Assembly (NCBI GenBank): GCA_965153355.1
Contig: OZ231126.1
Span: 43,834,001 to 43,898,000, forward strand
Reading direction: 5' to 3'
DNA length: 64,000 nucleotides
From: Flaccisagitta enflata
Taxonomy: Eukaryota > Chaetognatha > Sagittoidea > Aphragmophora
This document shows positions 1-10,504 of the stretch, piece by piece. The notes beneath the pieces are model-generated. The model was not told where the DNA came from. It worked only from the letters and a program-made list of their open reading frames with translations, and did not search any database. The first letter of the stretch is position 1. Each line of letters begins with the position of its first letter. The translations under genes were made by a program, and so were the position numbers.

Positions 1-222
1 CAAAAAGAACATGTATTAGAATTGAGGCAAGCTTGCTATGCTCCTATTTCTCACAGAAAGTAATACTTCCTAGCTAAAACATATAATTGTAATAGTGTGT
101 TGTTTAAACAAAACAAAAAATATGTTAAGAGTAAAATAAGATTTATATAAAGTTGAAAACATTTTAGGACATAAATGATTATTAAAAATTGTTTTTGATT
201 TTACTTGAATTTCAAAAAAAGA

Positions 223-442
223 TTTTTAATTGCGTGCTCGCGACTCAACACCCCGCTTTGACCGTCTGTCTGTTGGTTGGTGGGTCAGTCGGTCTGTCTG
301 TCTGTTGGTCCGTCACTTTTTGACTTTTTTTATCAATTTTTATGAACCTTTACTCATTTAAATAGTATACTAATATACTAAGTCATTCTAAGTGATTCTG
401 TAATTCTCGCACGGGACTTGAATTGTAGGTGTTAGCCTTGTT
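223..442 (-). mobile_element. HLE repeat copy, A2 subtype
   Basis: Read on the minus strand it begins AACAAGGCTAACACCT, has the signature GTCCCGTGC, a core with long decayed GACTTA-like repeats, a run rich in GAC/CAAC units, and ends in a GAGTCGCGAGC hairpin followed by a decayed TTAAAAA. The same layout recurs at 12032-12287 and 33800-34169, which defines subtype A2 (CAACACCT after the GGCC instead of GGATACACGGC). Confidence 0.7.
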
Positions 443-719
443 TTTTAAAATCGTAGTTTCAGCATTTTTTGTTAACATAAATCGCTGTTTTTTAGAGAAT
501 AGGAAATAATTGATTTTTCTTTAATGACTGCTTCATAAAATAATCATCAGGTTCTGTTACCCTTTTTATTTCATAAGGACCAGTAGGACTTCTTTAGGAT
601 AGGATGTCTTTAATTTTTTGCAGATTTTAAGCTGAAACATTTTTAGCTGTATACCTAATATTTTGGCACAATTGTACAATTATCTGTGATCTTTTGTTTT
701 TAAGCGTTTTTTTTTTTAA

Positions 720-780
720 AATTAGGGTTAGGGGATAGTGTTAGGGTTAGGGACAGGGTTAGCTTTAGGGCTAAGGGTTG
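720..780. repeat. Degenerate TTAGGG-like repeats
   Basis: Several TTAGGG or AGGGTTAG units occur in 60 bases, mixed with GGGATAG, GGACAGG and GGGCTAAGG variants. This resembles a decayed interstitial telomere-type tract. It is too short and impure to be a telomere end. Confidence 0.4.
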
Positions 781-1114
781 GCTGGGTTTCATGTATTATG
801 GCCCGAAGCTATTCGAATTAAAGCTTTGCTCTCGCGGAGGATTCAGAAAGAAAAACAAAATTGTGCAGAGAATTATTCATTTTTTGCAATATTTTTTATG
901 GTTGTTAAGTTTTGAAAAAAAAAAATTGTTAAAACTTAAAAATGTAATACTAATATAGAAAGATGAAATATTGTCCTGATTGTTTTATATTTGTATATGA
1001 TCATGAATTATTTATAAGAATTATTATTAGTTTTTAAAATTTTCTTTAAATTGAAGGCTGGGGCTGGTCCTTGAAATATTCCAAATTTTTGACAAATTTC
1101 TAATTCATATCCAT

Positions 1115-1200
1115 GTTATTTTCATCCATTAATAAATAACAATTTTTTAAAAAAATTGTTATTTTCATCCATTAATAAATAACAATTTTTTAAAAAAATT
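1115..1200. repeat. 43-bp direct tandem duplication
   Basis: Two identical 43-bp units starting GTTATTTTCATCC stand head to tail at 1115 and 1158. The surrounding 800-1380 interval is AT-rich and shows no gene. Confidence 0.85.
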
Positions 1201-1629
1201 AAGCTTAAAAAAATAACTGCAAATAAGAATGGTAAGGCTCACTTCAAAAATGCTTGTTCTTATACAAAGGAAAGCGTTTATTATAAAAACCGAGTCAATG
1301 ATAACATAAGAACAAGATTGAAAAGAGGTTAGGGGTAGGGATGAGTCTAGGGGGAATACTTTAGTTTAGGGGCAGGGAAGAGCTTACATTATAGATGTGA
1401 CACGGGGTTGCTTGGGGTTATTTGGCCAGTCCCTCCGTCCATCGGTCACACTCATGTTGGAATGAAAAAAAGGCGCACAATAGATGCCGCGGTTGTGATT
1501 ATGGGTGGGGGAAAGGGGTAAAATGACTGTGCCCACCCAGCCGCAACTATATTTTAGCCCCCTATTTGTTGTTGATTCCTTCTTTACAGTTGGGCCCTGC
1601 AATATCAGATGCCATGGGACGAACACATT

Positions 1630-1800
1630 AACAAGGCCGGATACACGGCCAATACCAGTCGCGGACGGGTGGGCAGGGGCGGAAATGCGTGTTTTCACAC
1701 TTTCCAACTTGATCACCACGGACCAACCAACCAACCAACCGACGGACGGACGGACGGACGGACAAAGCCTCTTATAGAGTCGCTAGTCCGCGACTAAAAA
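1630..1800 (+). mobile_element. HLE repeat copy, complete, A/B mixed signature
   Basis: A complete copy: AACAAGGCCGGATACACGGC start, signature GTCGCGGAC then GGGTGGGCAGGGGCGG, a (GGAC)n core, the CAAAGCCTCTTATAGAG block, and a terminal hairpin GTCGCTAGTCCGCGAC followed by TAAAAA. The final arm GTCCGCGAC is the exact reverse complement of the 5-prime signature. It lies about 80 bp upstream of the candidate exons at 1882-2399, so it would sit in an intron. Confidence 0.85.
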
Positions 1801-1881
1801 TTGTCATCTGTTGTAGATGGATTTTTATCATGCTTCATGTAAAAAGGTTTTGTTGACTGCATGTTAGGTATTATTCTTCAG

Positions 1882-2038
1882 CCTTGCAATGTTTGCTGGA
1901 AACGCAAAAAGGCGGACGCGGGCCGCGCATTCTTACGAAAGACATAACATGGAGATCGGGTCATCATGAAGAACTTCAAAACCACGGGAATCTCAATTTC
2001 ACTGGATCGAACCAAAAATCAACCCCGACAATGACAAA

Positions 2039-2039
<1 letters not shown>
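1882..2039 (+). CDS. Candidate internal coding exon, product unknown
   Basis: The stretch is bounded by an acceptor (TTATTCTTCAG, AG at 1880-1881) and a donor (AAAG then GTGAGAG, GT at 2040). One frame is open throughout (codons from 1884), begins LQCLLETQKGGRGPR and ends PTMTK exactly at a codon boundary, so the following intron is phase 0. The next exon at 2277 resumes in phase 0. The preceding intron would be phase 1; its upstream exon was not found. The composition is ordinary and protein-like, unlike the microsatellite frames nearby. No family was recognised. An ORF caller would fuse the two exons through the GA-rich intron, giving a false Arg-Glu repeat. The call depends on splice-site logic only. 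Confidence 0.45.

Positions 2040-2041
<2 letters not shown>

Positions 2042-2090
<49 letters not shown>
2042..2090. repeat. (GA)n microsatellite inside a putative intron
   Basis: A pure GA run starts immediately after the candidate GTGAGA donor at 2040, so the donor itself is the start of the microsatellite. GACAGACA-type repeats follow to about 2190. The putative intron spans 2040-2276. Confidence 0.85.
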
Positions 2091-2091
<1 letters not shown>

Positions 2092-2276
2092 AAGACAGGC
2101 AGAAAGACGAAGAAAGACAGGCAGACAGACAGACAGACAGACAAAGGAAGAAAGACAGGCAGACAGACAGTCGTACAAAGGAAGAAAGACAGGCAGACTG
2201 GCGGAATGAAACAAATGCCATCATATTTCCGCCCGCTTCTGTCCATCTATCTGACCATCTTTCTCCGTTTCTTCAG

Positions 2277-2399
2277 GCACCAAATGACATAAGTCTGTCG
2301 ACAGCATCGCGGTCAGTCGTATCTCAGCCAACAAGCGAGTTGGAAGATGAGGAAGAGCGCTTCTCTGACTACGAGCATCTAGACTCACTCGGACTTTGA
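2277..2399 (+). CDS. Candidate terminal coding exon, product unknown
   Basis: A pyrimidine-rich acceptor (TTTCTCCGTTTCTTCAG, AG at 2275-2276) leads into 40 codons starting APNDISLSTASRSVV and ending TSELEDEEERFSDYEHLD-SLGL with TGA at 2397-2399. The frame is phase 0 and joins the exon ending at 2039. The C-terminus is a Ser/Thr-rich then strongly acidic tail, typical of a disordered cytoplasmic or nuclear protein end; that is inference. No AATAAA was noticed in the next 90 bases before a transposon begins at 2492, so the 3-prime UTR either is interrupted by this element or uses another signal. Family unknown. Confidence 0.5.
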   Translation, partial: APNDISLSTASRSVVSQPTSELEDEEERFSDYEHLDSLGL

Positions 2400-2491
2400 A
2401 ATTTGGAATTCTCGCTGATCATTCATTGCGTCCTTAACGCGGAATCGCGATTACAGGGTGACTTTTTTCAAGTGGGGGAATGTATTGAGAC

Positions 2492-3121
2492 TAATAGAGT
2501 TCAGAAATGTATAAAAAGCGGAATCTAATTCAATCCATATGTCACAAGACCAATTTTAAGGTGGGGAATCAGCTCAGACCACTAAAAAAATTCTCAGGTC
2601 AAGATTTGGGGCGCTACCGCTACCTATCTCAGGTCTAAAGGCCATATAAGGTCAAAATTTCAAAGTAGGAAATTTGAAAATCTGATTGCAGATTCAGAAT
2701 CCTTGCAAAAAAGTATCAAAAGAAAGTTTTTTTCTTTTTTTGATATTCCATCTAGAACACAGTCAAAATTATCATCAAACGTTAAATGAAACCAAATTTT
2801 AAACAAAAGAGCAATTTTAACCTGATTATGACCTTTGAAGTTAAATTACACCATGTTCTAGTTGGAATATCAAAAAAAGAAAAGCACTTTCTTTAAGTAC
2901 TTTTTTGCAAGGATTCTGAATCTGCAATCAGATTTTCAAATTTCCCAATTTGAAATTTTGACCTTATATAGCCTTTTGACCTGAGGTAGTTAGCGGTAGC
3001 GCCCCAAATCTTGACCTGAGAATTTTTGTAGTGGTGTGAGCTGGTTTCCCAACTTAAAATTGGTCTTGTGACAAATGGATTGAATTAGATTCCGCTTTTT
3101 ATACATTTCTGGACCCTATTA
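2492..3121. mobile_element. Foldback DNA transposon, MULE-like MITE
   Basis: Arms of roughly 240 bp or more are inverted copies (left TAATAGAGTTCAGAAATG, right end complementary to TAATAGGGTCCAGAAATG). The element is flanked by a perfect 10-bp direct repeat GTATTGAGAC at 2482-2491 and 3122-3131. A 9-11 bp duplication with long terminal inverted repeats is the usual signature of Mutator-like elements. There is no transposase frame, so this is a non-autonomous copy. Confidence 0.85.
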
Positions 3122-3131
3122 GTATTGAGAC

Positions 3132-4758
3132 ATCAAATTTTAATTACAAAATTTTGAGATAAACTAAAATCAGTTTATGGTTACAAACTACTTGACATTT
3201 GCTATCAAAAAAGGAAAAAAAAAATTTTGACCTGTTTTGACTTCAGTTTAGTATACTTGACCATTTTCAATCCATGAGGTTAATCCATTTTTGAACAATA
3301 ATAAACTTTTAAATTTTTGCACAAATATAACTTATTTTGGTCAAAATGTTTAATATCTGTTAATTTGTATAACTAATTTCAATATCTAATTTTTTATTTT
3401 TATTCCAAAACAGTTTTTCACTAGGATTATGTAATTTTATTTTGAATCACAAAAACAAAAATATAAAAACCTTGTTTTTTTTTTAAATTTGTCAAATTTT
3501 TTTCTTTTTTAAATAGTAAATGTCAAGTAGTTTGCAACTTCAAACTAACTTTTATTTATCCTAAAATTTCAAAATTAAAGTTTGATATCTTAGTACTTTC
3601 CACCACTTGAAAAAAATCACCCTGTATGAGAGGCTTAGTCTGTCTGTCCGTTGGTCCGTCAGTCTGCAGTGATCAAGTTGGAACGCACCTACCAAACCCT
3701 CCGCAACTGGTAATGACCATGTATCTGGTCTTATTTTAGACAAAGTTGGATTGCGGTCAAATATCCGCTGCACTAAAAAAATCAATTTTAAGGATTTTTA
3801 AAATAAAAAGCAATAGTGTCTAATTTTTTATCTCAAGTGATAAAAAGGTGATAATTATTATTACTAACTTCATTTTTCCTAAATGAGGACACAAAAATTT
3901 AGAAACACTTTTTATTTGCCAAAATTAGTAGTTATTTATTTGAAATAGAGTAAAAATTTGATTATGAAGAAAGAATATGCCTCTTTTATGATAGATAATT
4001 ATCTGCTGAACATTTTTAAGATATATCATGAAAATCAGTTGTTGTTAAGACTCTAAACAATGCATTATGATACTTTAAAATATGAAAAAATAGCCTTGAT
4101 AATATTATGATTTTCAAAAAAGATAAGGAATGTTAGATCTTACTAAGATATACTAAAACATAATGGAATGTTAGGTCTTACTAGGAAATACTTCCCTATC
4201 AATGAAAAAAATGTTTTAGCGAGTTTGCTAAAAAATTCATTTGCATATTGTTTCAAACTGTTTTTTTGGTTAAAATTCATCTAATATTTATCTTAAATGT
4301 ATGATAATTTGTAACGAGGCACATTTTGATAATATACCTTGAGTTCTCTTGATGATTTTGCTTTCATCAAAGCTCATTTTCGTAGATTTTGAAGTTTTAT
4401 AATACATTCTAAGCGTTTAAACCTCAACAGATTTTCACAAAATTTCTTACAAATGTTTAATAGGTGATTATCAATCATAGTTCAGGTATATTTTTTTTTA
4501 TCACCAAAACTTAATGTCATTTTGACAAAAAAAACTATCAATTTTAGTAAAAAAAAAATATGATTTTTTTAGCTTGCAATTGGGAAAAAAAACTTCATAT
4601 TTTTTTTTAATCTCTTTTAGAACTTTTGTGCAAATAATAGAAAACTTTTTTTTTCAATGGGTTTTGGTCTAGCGGATATCTGACTAAATTAGAATTGATT
4701 GAACAACAGTTTTTCTTCCGACAAGCAAAACTGCAACACTGTCTCATTTGGTTGTTAA
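3132..4758. other. AT-rich sequence with one decayed HLE copy
   Basis: No gene is visible. Positions 3628-3737 contain an old minus-strand HLE copy: TGTCCGTTGGTCCGTC core, TCCGCAACTGG signature and GTATCTGGTCTTATTTT 5-prime end, with the terminal hairpin lost. The rest is A/T-rich with poly-T and poly-A runs. Confidence 0.6.
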
Positions 4759-4987
4759 AACAAGGCCGGATAAATGGCTACCTTAGTCGCGTGTGGATGG
4801 GCAGGGGCAGTGATGAAGCATGCTAACTCAAGCATTTGGGCAGGAGCAGTAATGCAAAAGCTGCCTGAAAACGCCGAAAATGCTAAAAAAGCTAACAGCG
4901 ACAAAGTCTGACAGACCAGCGACAGACCAACAGTTTGACAGACTGACTGACCGACATAGCAGGTTGTAGGTTGTAGAGACTAAAAAA
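4759..4987 (+). mobile_element. HLE repeat copy, A type, hairpin decayed
   Basis: It starts AACAAGGCCGGATAAATGGC, has AGTCGCGTGTGG and GGGCAGGGGCAG, a second GCATTTGGGCAGGAGCAG block, a CGACAGACC-type core and ends GTAGAGACTAAAAAA. The terminal hairpin has been reduced to GAGACT. Confidence 0.75.
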
Positions 4988-5171
4988 TTTGATTCTTACA
5001 TTGCCTGCTTTTTATCTCATTTTCCCAAATGTATTTTTATTCACGTCATATTGTCTAAATACAATATAATACAATTCTTGAAATCATGTGTATTCACTGG
5101 AGTATGATATTCGGTACAAAATTGGGCATGTTAATGAAAAACCGCAGTTTATTTTACTGGGCATTCACTTG

Positions 5172-5408
5172 AACAAGGCCGGATACACGGCAGTCCAGTC
5201 GCGGAAGAATGGGCAGGAGCAGTAATGCAAAAACCGCTTGGAATTCCACAAGGCCGGATACACGGCCATCAGTTGCGGACGGGTGGGCAGGGGCGGAAAT
5301 GCGCGTTTTCCCACTTTTCGACTCGTGCTTACGGACGGATGGACGGACGGACGGACGGACGGACAGACCGACATGGCAAGGTGTAGAGTCGCGTGTCCGC
5401 GACTAAAA
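5172..5408 (+). mobile_element. Two HLE 5-prime modules sharing one 3-prime end
   Basis: A first 5-prime module (AACAAGGCCGG, signature GTCGCGGAA, ends about 5246) runs directly into a second complete copy starting ACAAGGCCGG at 5248. That copy has signature GTTGCGGAC, a (GGAC)n core at about 5333-5366 and the hairpin GTCGCGTGTCCGCGAC plus TAAAAA. A third, poorly preserved GTGGGCAGGCGCAGTAA block follows at 5456. Tandem or inserted copies are the likely cause. Confidence 0.75.
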
Positions 5409-5882
5409 AGACTGGCAGTGCAGACGAAGGGAAGGGTTGGCCTGGTACACGTGAGGTGGGCAGGCGCAGTAAAAAGAATGCTTTTCAACCATTGACTGTA
5501 AATGCCAAAAAAGCTAAGTATCACCGACCAACTAATATAACACAGAGGGTTTTAGAAGCATGCTTGGGGGCTTAGCAAAGAGGGTGGGCAATAAACAGAT
5601 ACATTCGTAACCCAATTTCCGGCTTTTAGAGACAGGCATATGATTAGTCAATAGACAAACTGTGAGGTAAAGCCGAACACAAACTGAAAGACGAATCAAG
5701 AGACAAACCAAGAGTCAAACCGAGAAACAAATTATAAGACAGAGAGACAACTTATAAGACACGCTGAGAGACAAACCGCGAGACGGAGACAAACTAAGAA
5801 ACAAACTGAGTCAATCTGCGAGGCAAACTGGATGACAAACCGAACGCGTGTGCGCGTCTCTCGCTTTCTCTCTTTCCTTGTG

Positions 5883-5888
<6 letters not shown>
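5409..5888. other. Degenerate AGACAAAC-type tandem sequence
   Basis: Between 5640 and 5840 units resembling GAGACAAACCGAGA recur about every 14-18 bases with many substitutions. No gene is visible. Confidence 0.5.

Positions 5889-5959
<71 letters not shown>
5889..5959. repeat. (CT)n microsatellite
   Basis: Uninterrupted CT run. The Leu/Ser or Arg/Glu open frames across it are artefacts. Confidence 0.95.
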
Positions 5960-5962
<3 letters not shown>

Positions 5963-6637
5963 GTCTCGCAATGCCGGAGTGTCCGTTTAGCCTGCCCTTT
6001 GGCTGTCGCGCTCTCCAATTGTGCAACATTGGGTGCGCTTTGTAAAGAATTAAAAGGGAGACTTCTCTCATGCACCTAGTTGGTATTAGTTTAAGGCATG
6101 ATTTATATCAACGACACTACATTTGTCGTCTCGCGCTACGCTCGTGTGCTCGAGAACGGTAAGACCATTTTTGCTCGAGTACGGTAAGCCCATTTTTTCA
6201 TCTTATATTCATCCGCGCCTGGCCGCGACGTCGTTAGTAAAGCGGATCGAAGCTTGTCATACGATTCCAGGAGAATTGACAATGATTTTTAGCCATAACT
6301 TTTGAATGCGTGAATGGATTTTAAAAATTCTTTCGAATTTAGAAAATTGGGACAAGAACAAGTAATATAATGAAGATTTTTTTTACTTAAGAGTATGCAT
6401 TGAGAATCAGCGGGCCTATCTACATTTAGGAACAAGCTAATGGTTATTCATGCATAAAATCAGAAAATCTTATTGAATATTTGTTCAGCTACGCTAATTT
6501 GAAATTTTCGGGTAGGTAGGCTGGTTCGGGTGGTTGCACTATCTAAAATTTCTTTTCAATTCACATCATTAGACAAGGTCATATAATGTTACCGCACAAA
6601 AAATCAAGTTGATCGGTCAGTCCATTCAAGAGATATG
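5960..6637. other. No gene seen
   Basis: Single-copy-looking sequence, with a short internal repeat of TGCTCGAGTACGGTAAG-like text at about 6147-6190. Confidence 0.4.
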
Positions 6638-6724
6638 AGCAGGCCCTAATTTAGAGCGTGCCCTCAGTTATACTGTCGGGCACGCTTGTTTTGCTGATGG
6701 CCTGCCCAGCTGGCACTCTCCTTA
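6638..6724. repeat. Outer left arm of the GGGCACGC inverted-repeat nest
   Basis: It contains a hairpin GAGCGTGCCC ... GGGCACGCTT and then GCTGATGGCCTGCCCAG and TGGCACTCTC. An inverted, diverged copy lies at 10505-10608, almost 4 kb away. Confidence 0.65.
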
Positions 6725-6836
6725 TCAGACCAGTCTGACGGAATTTTATAAAGATTGTCATTCTTTTTTTTGATTGATTTTTTGATTTGTCCATCCTTGC
6801 ATTCCCTCCATTCTTTTTTTCTTTTTATTTCTTTTT

Positions 6837-6918
6837 CTTCTTTTTTTTTCTTTTCTTTCTTCTCTCTTTTTCTTTCTTTCTTTTTTTTTCTTCTTTTTTT
6901 TCTTTTTTTTCCTTCTTC

Positions 6919-6981
<63 letters not shown>

Positions 6982-7009
6982 TCCTTCTTTCCTTCTTTCC
7001 TTCTTTCCT

Positions 7010-7049
<40 letters not shown>

Positions 7050-7050
7050 G
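6837..7050. repeat. (CTTT)n/(CCTT)n microsatellite
   Basis: Pyrimidine-only tetranucleotide tract with a pure CTTT core from about 6925 and short CCTT interruptions near 6981-7012. Confidence 0.9.
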
Positions 7051-7250
7051 ATGAAACTTAAAGGTTTAGAAGCAACATTTGATCAATTCCGCGTTATGCG
7101 TTTATTCTTTGTTGAATAAATTCACATATTCTAGGGAAGTCTCGTTTAAGCTGTATGTTTGTATTTTTGTATGATAGAATCTAATCCGAAAGAAATTGTG
7201 AGTAAAAGAACCGGGCTCGCTCATTCTCTCTCGGTCACGCGGAAATCGTG

Positions 7251-7284
7251 AGTAGCGTGCCCGGCGTACACGCTCAACAGGATC
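7251..7284 (+). repeat. Inner left arm of the GGGCACGC inverted-repeat nest
   Basis: AGCGTGCCCGGCGTACACGC then TCAACAGG is repeated in inverse at 9864-9893, with similarity continuing weakly inwards (ATCACTAAAT against ATCATTCAAT). Confidence 0.7.
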
Positions 7285-7546
7285 ACTAAATGGTCTGGAT
7301 ATGAGCTTTTAAAGTTTGGGTAAAAAAGTCAAAACAATTTCCGCCACGTTTCGTTCTCAGACTCTGCGTATTTCACGCTTGAGCGCTCATCAAATCAAAA
7401 ACTATGTTTCTTATTTTGATCGGAAAAATGAGAGGAGTTTAAACGCTACGCTCTCTGGAGATGTAAAATTTGATAATGATATTTTAAAAGATAAAGCAAG
7501 ATGATTACTTTCTACGGACTGGCCACCTTCAAAAGTTGTATTGGTA

Positions 7547-8314
7547 CAGGGAATACCCCGCAAAGTGCCACCAAAGAAAACGTCATATTTCAGCTTCTAG
7601 AAGAGATATTCAAATTCTGAAAAAAGTTCTAAAAAGCTTTTTTAAACCGATTTTATGAGATACAAAAAAAAATGAACTCAACTTCAAAACTGTGTCTGTA
7701 CTGTAGCATTTAAAGAAATCCCAAAGCTGGCGAGGCACGAATTTTCCTTTTTGGGGGTCTTGGAGTGGGTTCACTGATTTTGATAAAATTTCTCAACCTA
7801 TTTAGCAAAAACTCAAGGGTTGGGCTTGAATGAAAGATATTTTGAAGTAGATTATGAATGCACAAAATGATCAGGCTGTAAATCTATGTATGATCAGAAA
7901 TTTGCCTATCAAAGGCCAAAGAGACACTTTTGCTCTAGGAATCCCTGTGAAAAACGTATTTTTTGATAGAAATACAATGGGAAACTCTCAAAACTTTTCA
8001 GATACTAAATTTTCAAAAAGATATCTTCAATTAGGGACCGTTTCCAGCAGTATGGCACAATTTTTTGATAAATGGCAGAGAAAAAAACATGCAACACTAA
8101 CTAATTTTTTGAGAAAAACAGTGATTTTTCTCAAAAATTGAGCATTTTTCACTTACTACGGGTTGGTTATTTTTTTCAAGACCCAATTTGTTAGTTTAAT
8201 ACAGACAAAATTGGTTTGAGAGTTCTTTCAGGAACTTTTTTCAGAATTCGATTATCATTTTTCGACACAGAAACATGACTATTTCTTTGGTGGCACTTTG
8301 CGGGGTATTCCCTG
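7547..8314. mobile_element. Tc1/mariner-like MITE at TA
   Basis: Terminal inverted repeats CAGGGAATACCCCGCAAAG continue to about 34 bp, almost perfect, with weaker similarity further in. A TA dinucleotide flanks both ends (7545-7546 and 8315-8316). TA target and CAG start fit Tc1/mariner-type elements. No transposase frame is present. Confidence 0.8.
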
Positions 8315-8525
8315 TAGAACTTTCTAGACAGGAGAGACGAGCGAAGGTTTATTAGTCCAGGTTGTTGAAGAAAGGACTTGGCTTTTCTGGATCCATGGCC
8401 AGATTAATGGGCCGATGGGCATACCTATGAGCGGCCGATGGGCAGACCGATGGGCGGGCCAGAGAAGAGAAGAAAGAATGAAAGAAAGAAGAAAAGAAAG
8501 AGACAGAAAGAAACGAAAAAAAGAA

Positions 8526-8529
<4 letters not shown>

Positions 8530-8562
<33 letters not shown>
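8530..8562. repeat. (GA)n microsatellite
   Basis: Short GA run within purine-rich GAAAGAAAG sequence at 8460-8585. Confidence 0.85.
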
Positions 8563-8566
<4 letters not shown>

Positions 8567-8583
8567 AAAGAAAAGAAGAAAGT

Positions 8584-8774
8584 GACAAGGCTGGATACAC
8601 GGCTAACCGAGTCGCGTGCAGGTGGGCAGGTCCTTATTTTAGTTGACTCTTTCATTTGAGCACAACAACACAACAGTGATCAATAGATGGACGGACAGAC
8701 AGACGGACTAACGGACAGACGGACCGACCAACCGACAAAGGAAGGTGTAGAGTCGCGTAGCACGCGACTATAAA
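8584..8774 (+). mobile_element. HLE repeat copy, A type, complete
   Basis: GACAAGGCTGGATACACGGC start, signature GTCGCGTGC, core of GGACAGAC/GACC units, GTGTAGAG and hairpin GTCGCGTAGCACGCGAC then TATAAA. The last arm GCACGCGAC matches the 5-prime signature perfectly in reverse complement. Confidence 0.85.
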
Positions 8775-9007
8775 CTTCAATTGGCTTTATTGTGAAGAAA
8801 AGGACTTGCACTCAGCCAAACCATTACATAACTCACTGACAAGCTTGATAATTGATTCGGTATGCGAACAAGTAGAATTTTGCTGATGTGTTCACTCCCA
8901 AAATACAAAATACCAAAAAAGAGACATTTAAAAATCACCTGAAGCGTGTTTCCTACTATAAACCCTAAATGAAGGAATTCAGTGGGGAGGCGGAATAAAG
9001 TAATGAA

Positions 9008-9427
9008 ATGAAAGCTGTTCTCGTGCGTTGGCGGGGAAGCGACCCATGCGATTCAAAGCAAAAAACGATGATCTTCATTTGGAGCACGACGCGATCGATA
9101 CGTCGGAAGAAGTATGGGAGGTACAGCAGAAAAATTTACTTTGGTAACACCAACGGTCGTGTGGGGCCCTGTGACCCTGTGTCAAACGTCATATGGGTGG
9201 CACAGAATAAAAGTATAGGTCATCCCCCATCGAACGAATATACGTATAGGGACTTTCTACTGACAGGAAAGGGTGGCGAATTTTTTAGAATTTTACTCTC
9301 CAGTCCGGCCTGCAGTCACTTTTTTAAGTACCCTCACGTAACCTCAGACGCTAATTGCGTTCACTCTACGCTGTTAGATAGAGTGATCAGAGGCGAACCA
9401 GAAAAACTTATTGTTAAATTTGAGTAG
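9008..9427 (+). CDS. Unassigned 139-codon open frame
   Basis: ATG at 9008, TAG at 9425. It encodes a mixed-composition protein with several Cys and basic stretches (RSIRRKKYGRYSRK near residues 30-43) and a C-terminus RVIRGEPEKLIVKFE. It is one of the few long frames in the window not made of simple repeat. No domain, signal peptide or transmembrane segment is recognised, and no promoter or splice sites support it. It lies inside the 6638-10608 inverted-repeat nest, so it could be cargo or a relic of a transposon frame, or simply a chance frame in moderately GC-rich DNA. I cannot assign a function. Confidence 0.25.
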   Translation: MKAVLVRWRGSDPCDSKQKTMIFIWSTTRSIRRKKYGRYSRKIYFGNTNGRVGPCDPVSNVIWVAQNKSIGHPPSNEYTYRDFLLTGKGGEFFRILLSSPACSHFFKYPHVTSDANCVHSTLLDRVIRGEPEKLIVKFE

Positions 9428-9577
9428 GGTCGCTACCATAGGTAATTTAATGGTCAGAAAAAAGCCCAGTGTGGAATGAAGGCTGGGAAACAATATTTCG
9501 ATCATAGACTAATCAAAGGATGGTTAATTCCACATGATAGCTGGTTGCCATGGACACACATTTCCATGTATTCTCGC

Positions 9578-9822
9578 TAAAATATCAATATTTTGAGCAG
9601 TTTTTTTTGGGAACATTGCTTAAAATCAAATTTGCTACAAATTTCCCACAGTATGTTCTGTAAGAATGTCGCGCGTTTGGCCATTGCTAGGGAGCATATC
9701 CATGTGTGATAACCACTAGCAACCGTCATTCTTACTGAACATACTGTGGCAAAGTTGTAGCAAATTTAATTCTAAAAAAATGTTCCCTCAAAAATTTTTT
9801 AAAAATATTGATGTTCTATTGA
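9578..9822. repeat. Palindromic repeat (about 90-bp arms)
   Basis: The left arm contains AATTTCCCACAGTATGTTCT and TAAGAATG; the right arm contains the inverted CATTCTTACTGAACATACTG and continues to AAAAATATTGATGTTCT. Upstream, 9500-9560 (CATAGACTAATC, TGCCATGGACAC) is an inverted copy of 10625-10675. Confidence 0.7.
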
Positions 9823-9863
9823 AAAACATAGAAATGCGCAGGCATTAATTGAATGATTCTGTT

Positions 9864-9893
9864 GAGCGTGTACGCCGGGCACGCTCCTCAGAA
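9864..9893 (-). repeat. Inner right arm of the GGGCACGC inverted-repeat nest
   Basis: TGTTGAGCGTGTACGCCGGG then CACGCTC is the reverse complement of 7251-7284. Further GCGTGCCCGACAG and GCATGCCCGG motifs follow to 9930. Confidence 0.7.
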
Positions 9894-10022
9894 GTTCAGC
9901 GTGCCCGACAGAGGATGAGCATGCCCGGTTTTCACCCTCTCTTCTCCAATTTCTCCAGGATTTCTCCAGGATTTGTGACCCCAAAACACAAAATTAGTCA
10001 AATGTTGATAATTTTTTTATTT

Positions 10023-10122
10023 ATCAACAGATGTAGGAAATGTAAATAATCAACAGATGTAGGAAATGTAAATAATTTTTTTATTTATCAACAGATGTAG
10101 GAAATTATCAACAGATGTAGGA
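10023..10122. repeat. ATCAACAGATGTAGGAAAT tandem units
   Basis: Four copies of ATCAACAGATGTAGGAAAT spaced by GTAAATAATTTTTTTATTT spacers. Degenerate (AATG)n-type low-complexity sequence follows at 10130-10450. Confidence 0.8.
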
Positions 10123-10504
10123 AATCTCCTTTGAGAATGAATGAACAAATGAATCAATTTATAAATGAACAAATAAATGAGTCAAAGAATCCAAGATCCA
10201 TGATCCATTCATTTTCTTAGGTTCTTTATTCAGAAAAATTTCAGATTTGGAAATAAAATTCATGAGATTCAATTCCATTTTGAGAAAATAAAGAAAAAAA
10301 AAGTCAATGGAAAAAAGAATGAATGGAATATGAATGAGTGAATGAAAAGAAAAAATCCATGAATGAAAAAATGAACAAATGATTGAATGAATGAACAATT
10401 GAATGAATGTATGGATGAACAAATCAAAGAGTCAAATGAATTGATGATCTTTCTTTCAGTTTTAGCAATCAAATAGAAAATGTAAATCCTAATGAAAGTC
10501 AATT

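Noticed and set aside
720-780. Telomere end or chromosome-fusion site
   Set aside because: Only a few impure TTAGGG-like units within ordinary sequence.
5172-5408. HLE as a classical Helitron or a tRNA-derived SINE
   Set aside because: No TC start or CTRR end as in canonical Helitrons, and no A-box/B-box promoter was recognised. The hairpin, subterminal pairing and tandem core fit a Helentron-like element better, but this is not proven.
9008-9427. Assigning a transposase or viral function to the 139-codon frame
   Set aside because: No catalytic motif or domain could be recognised, so it is left unassigned.
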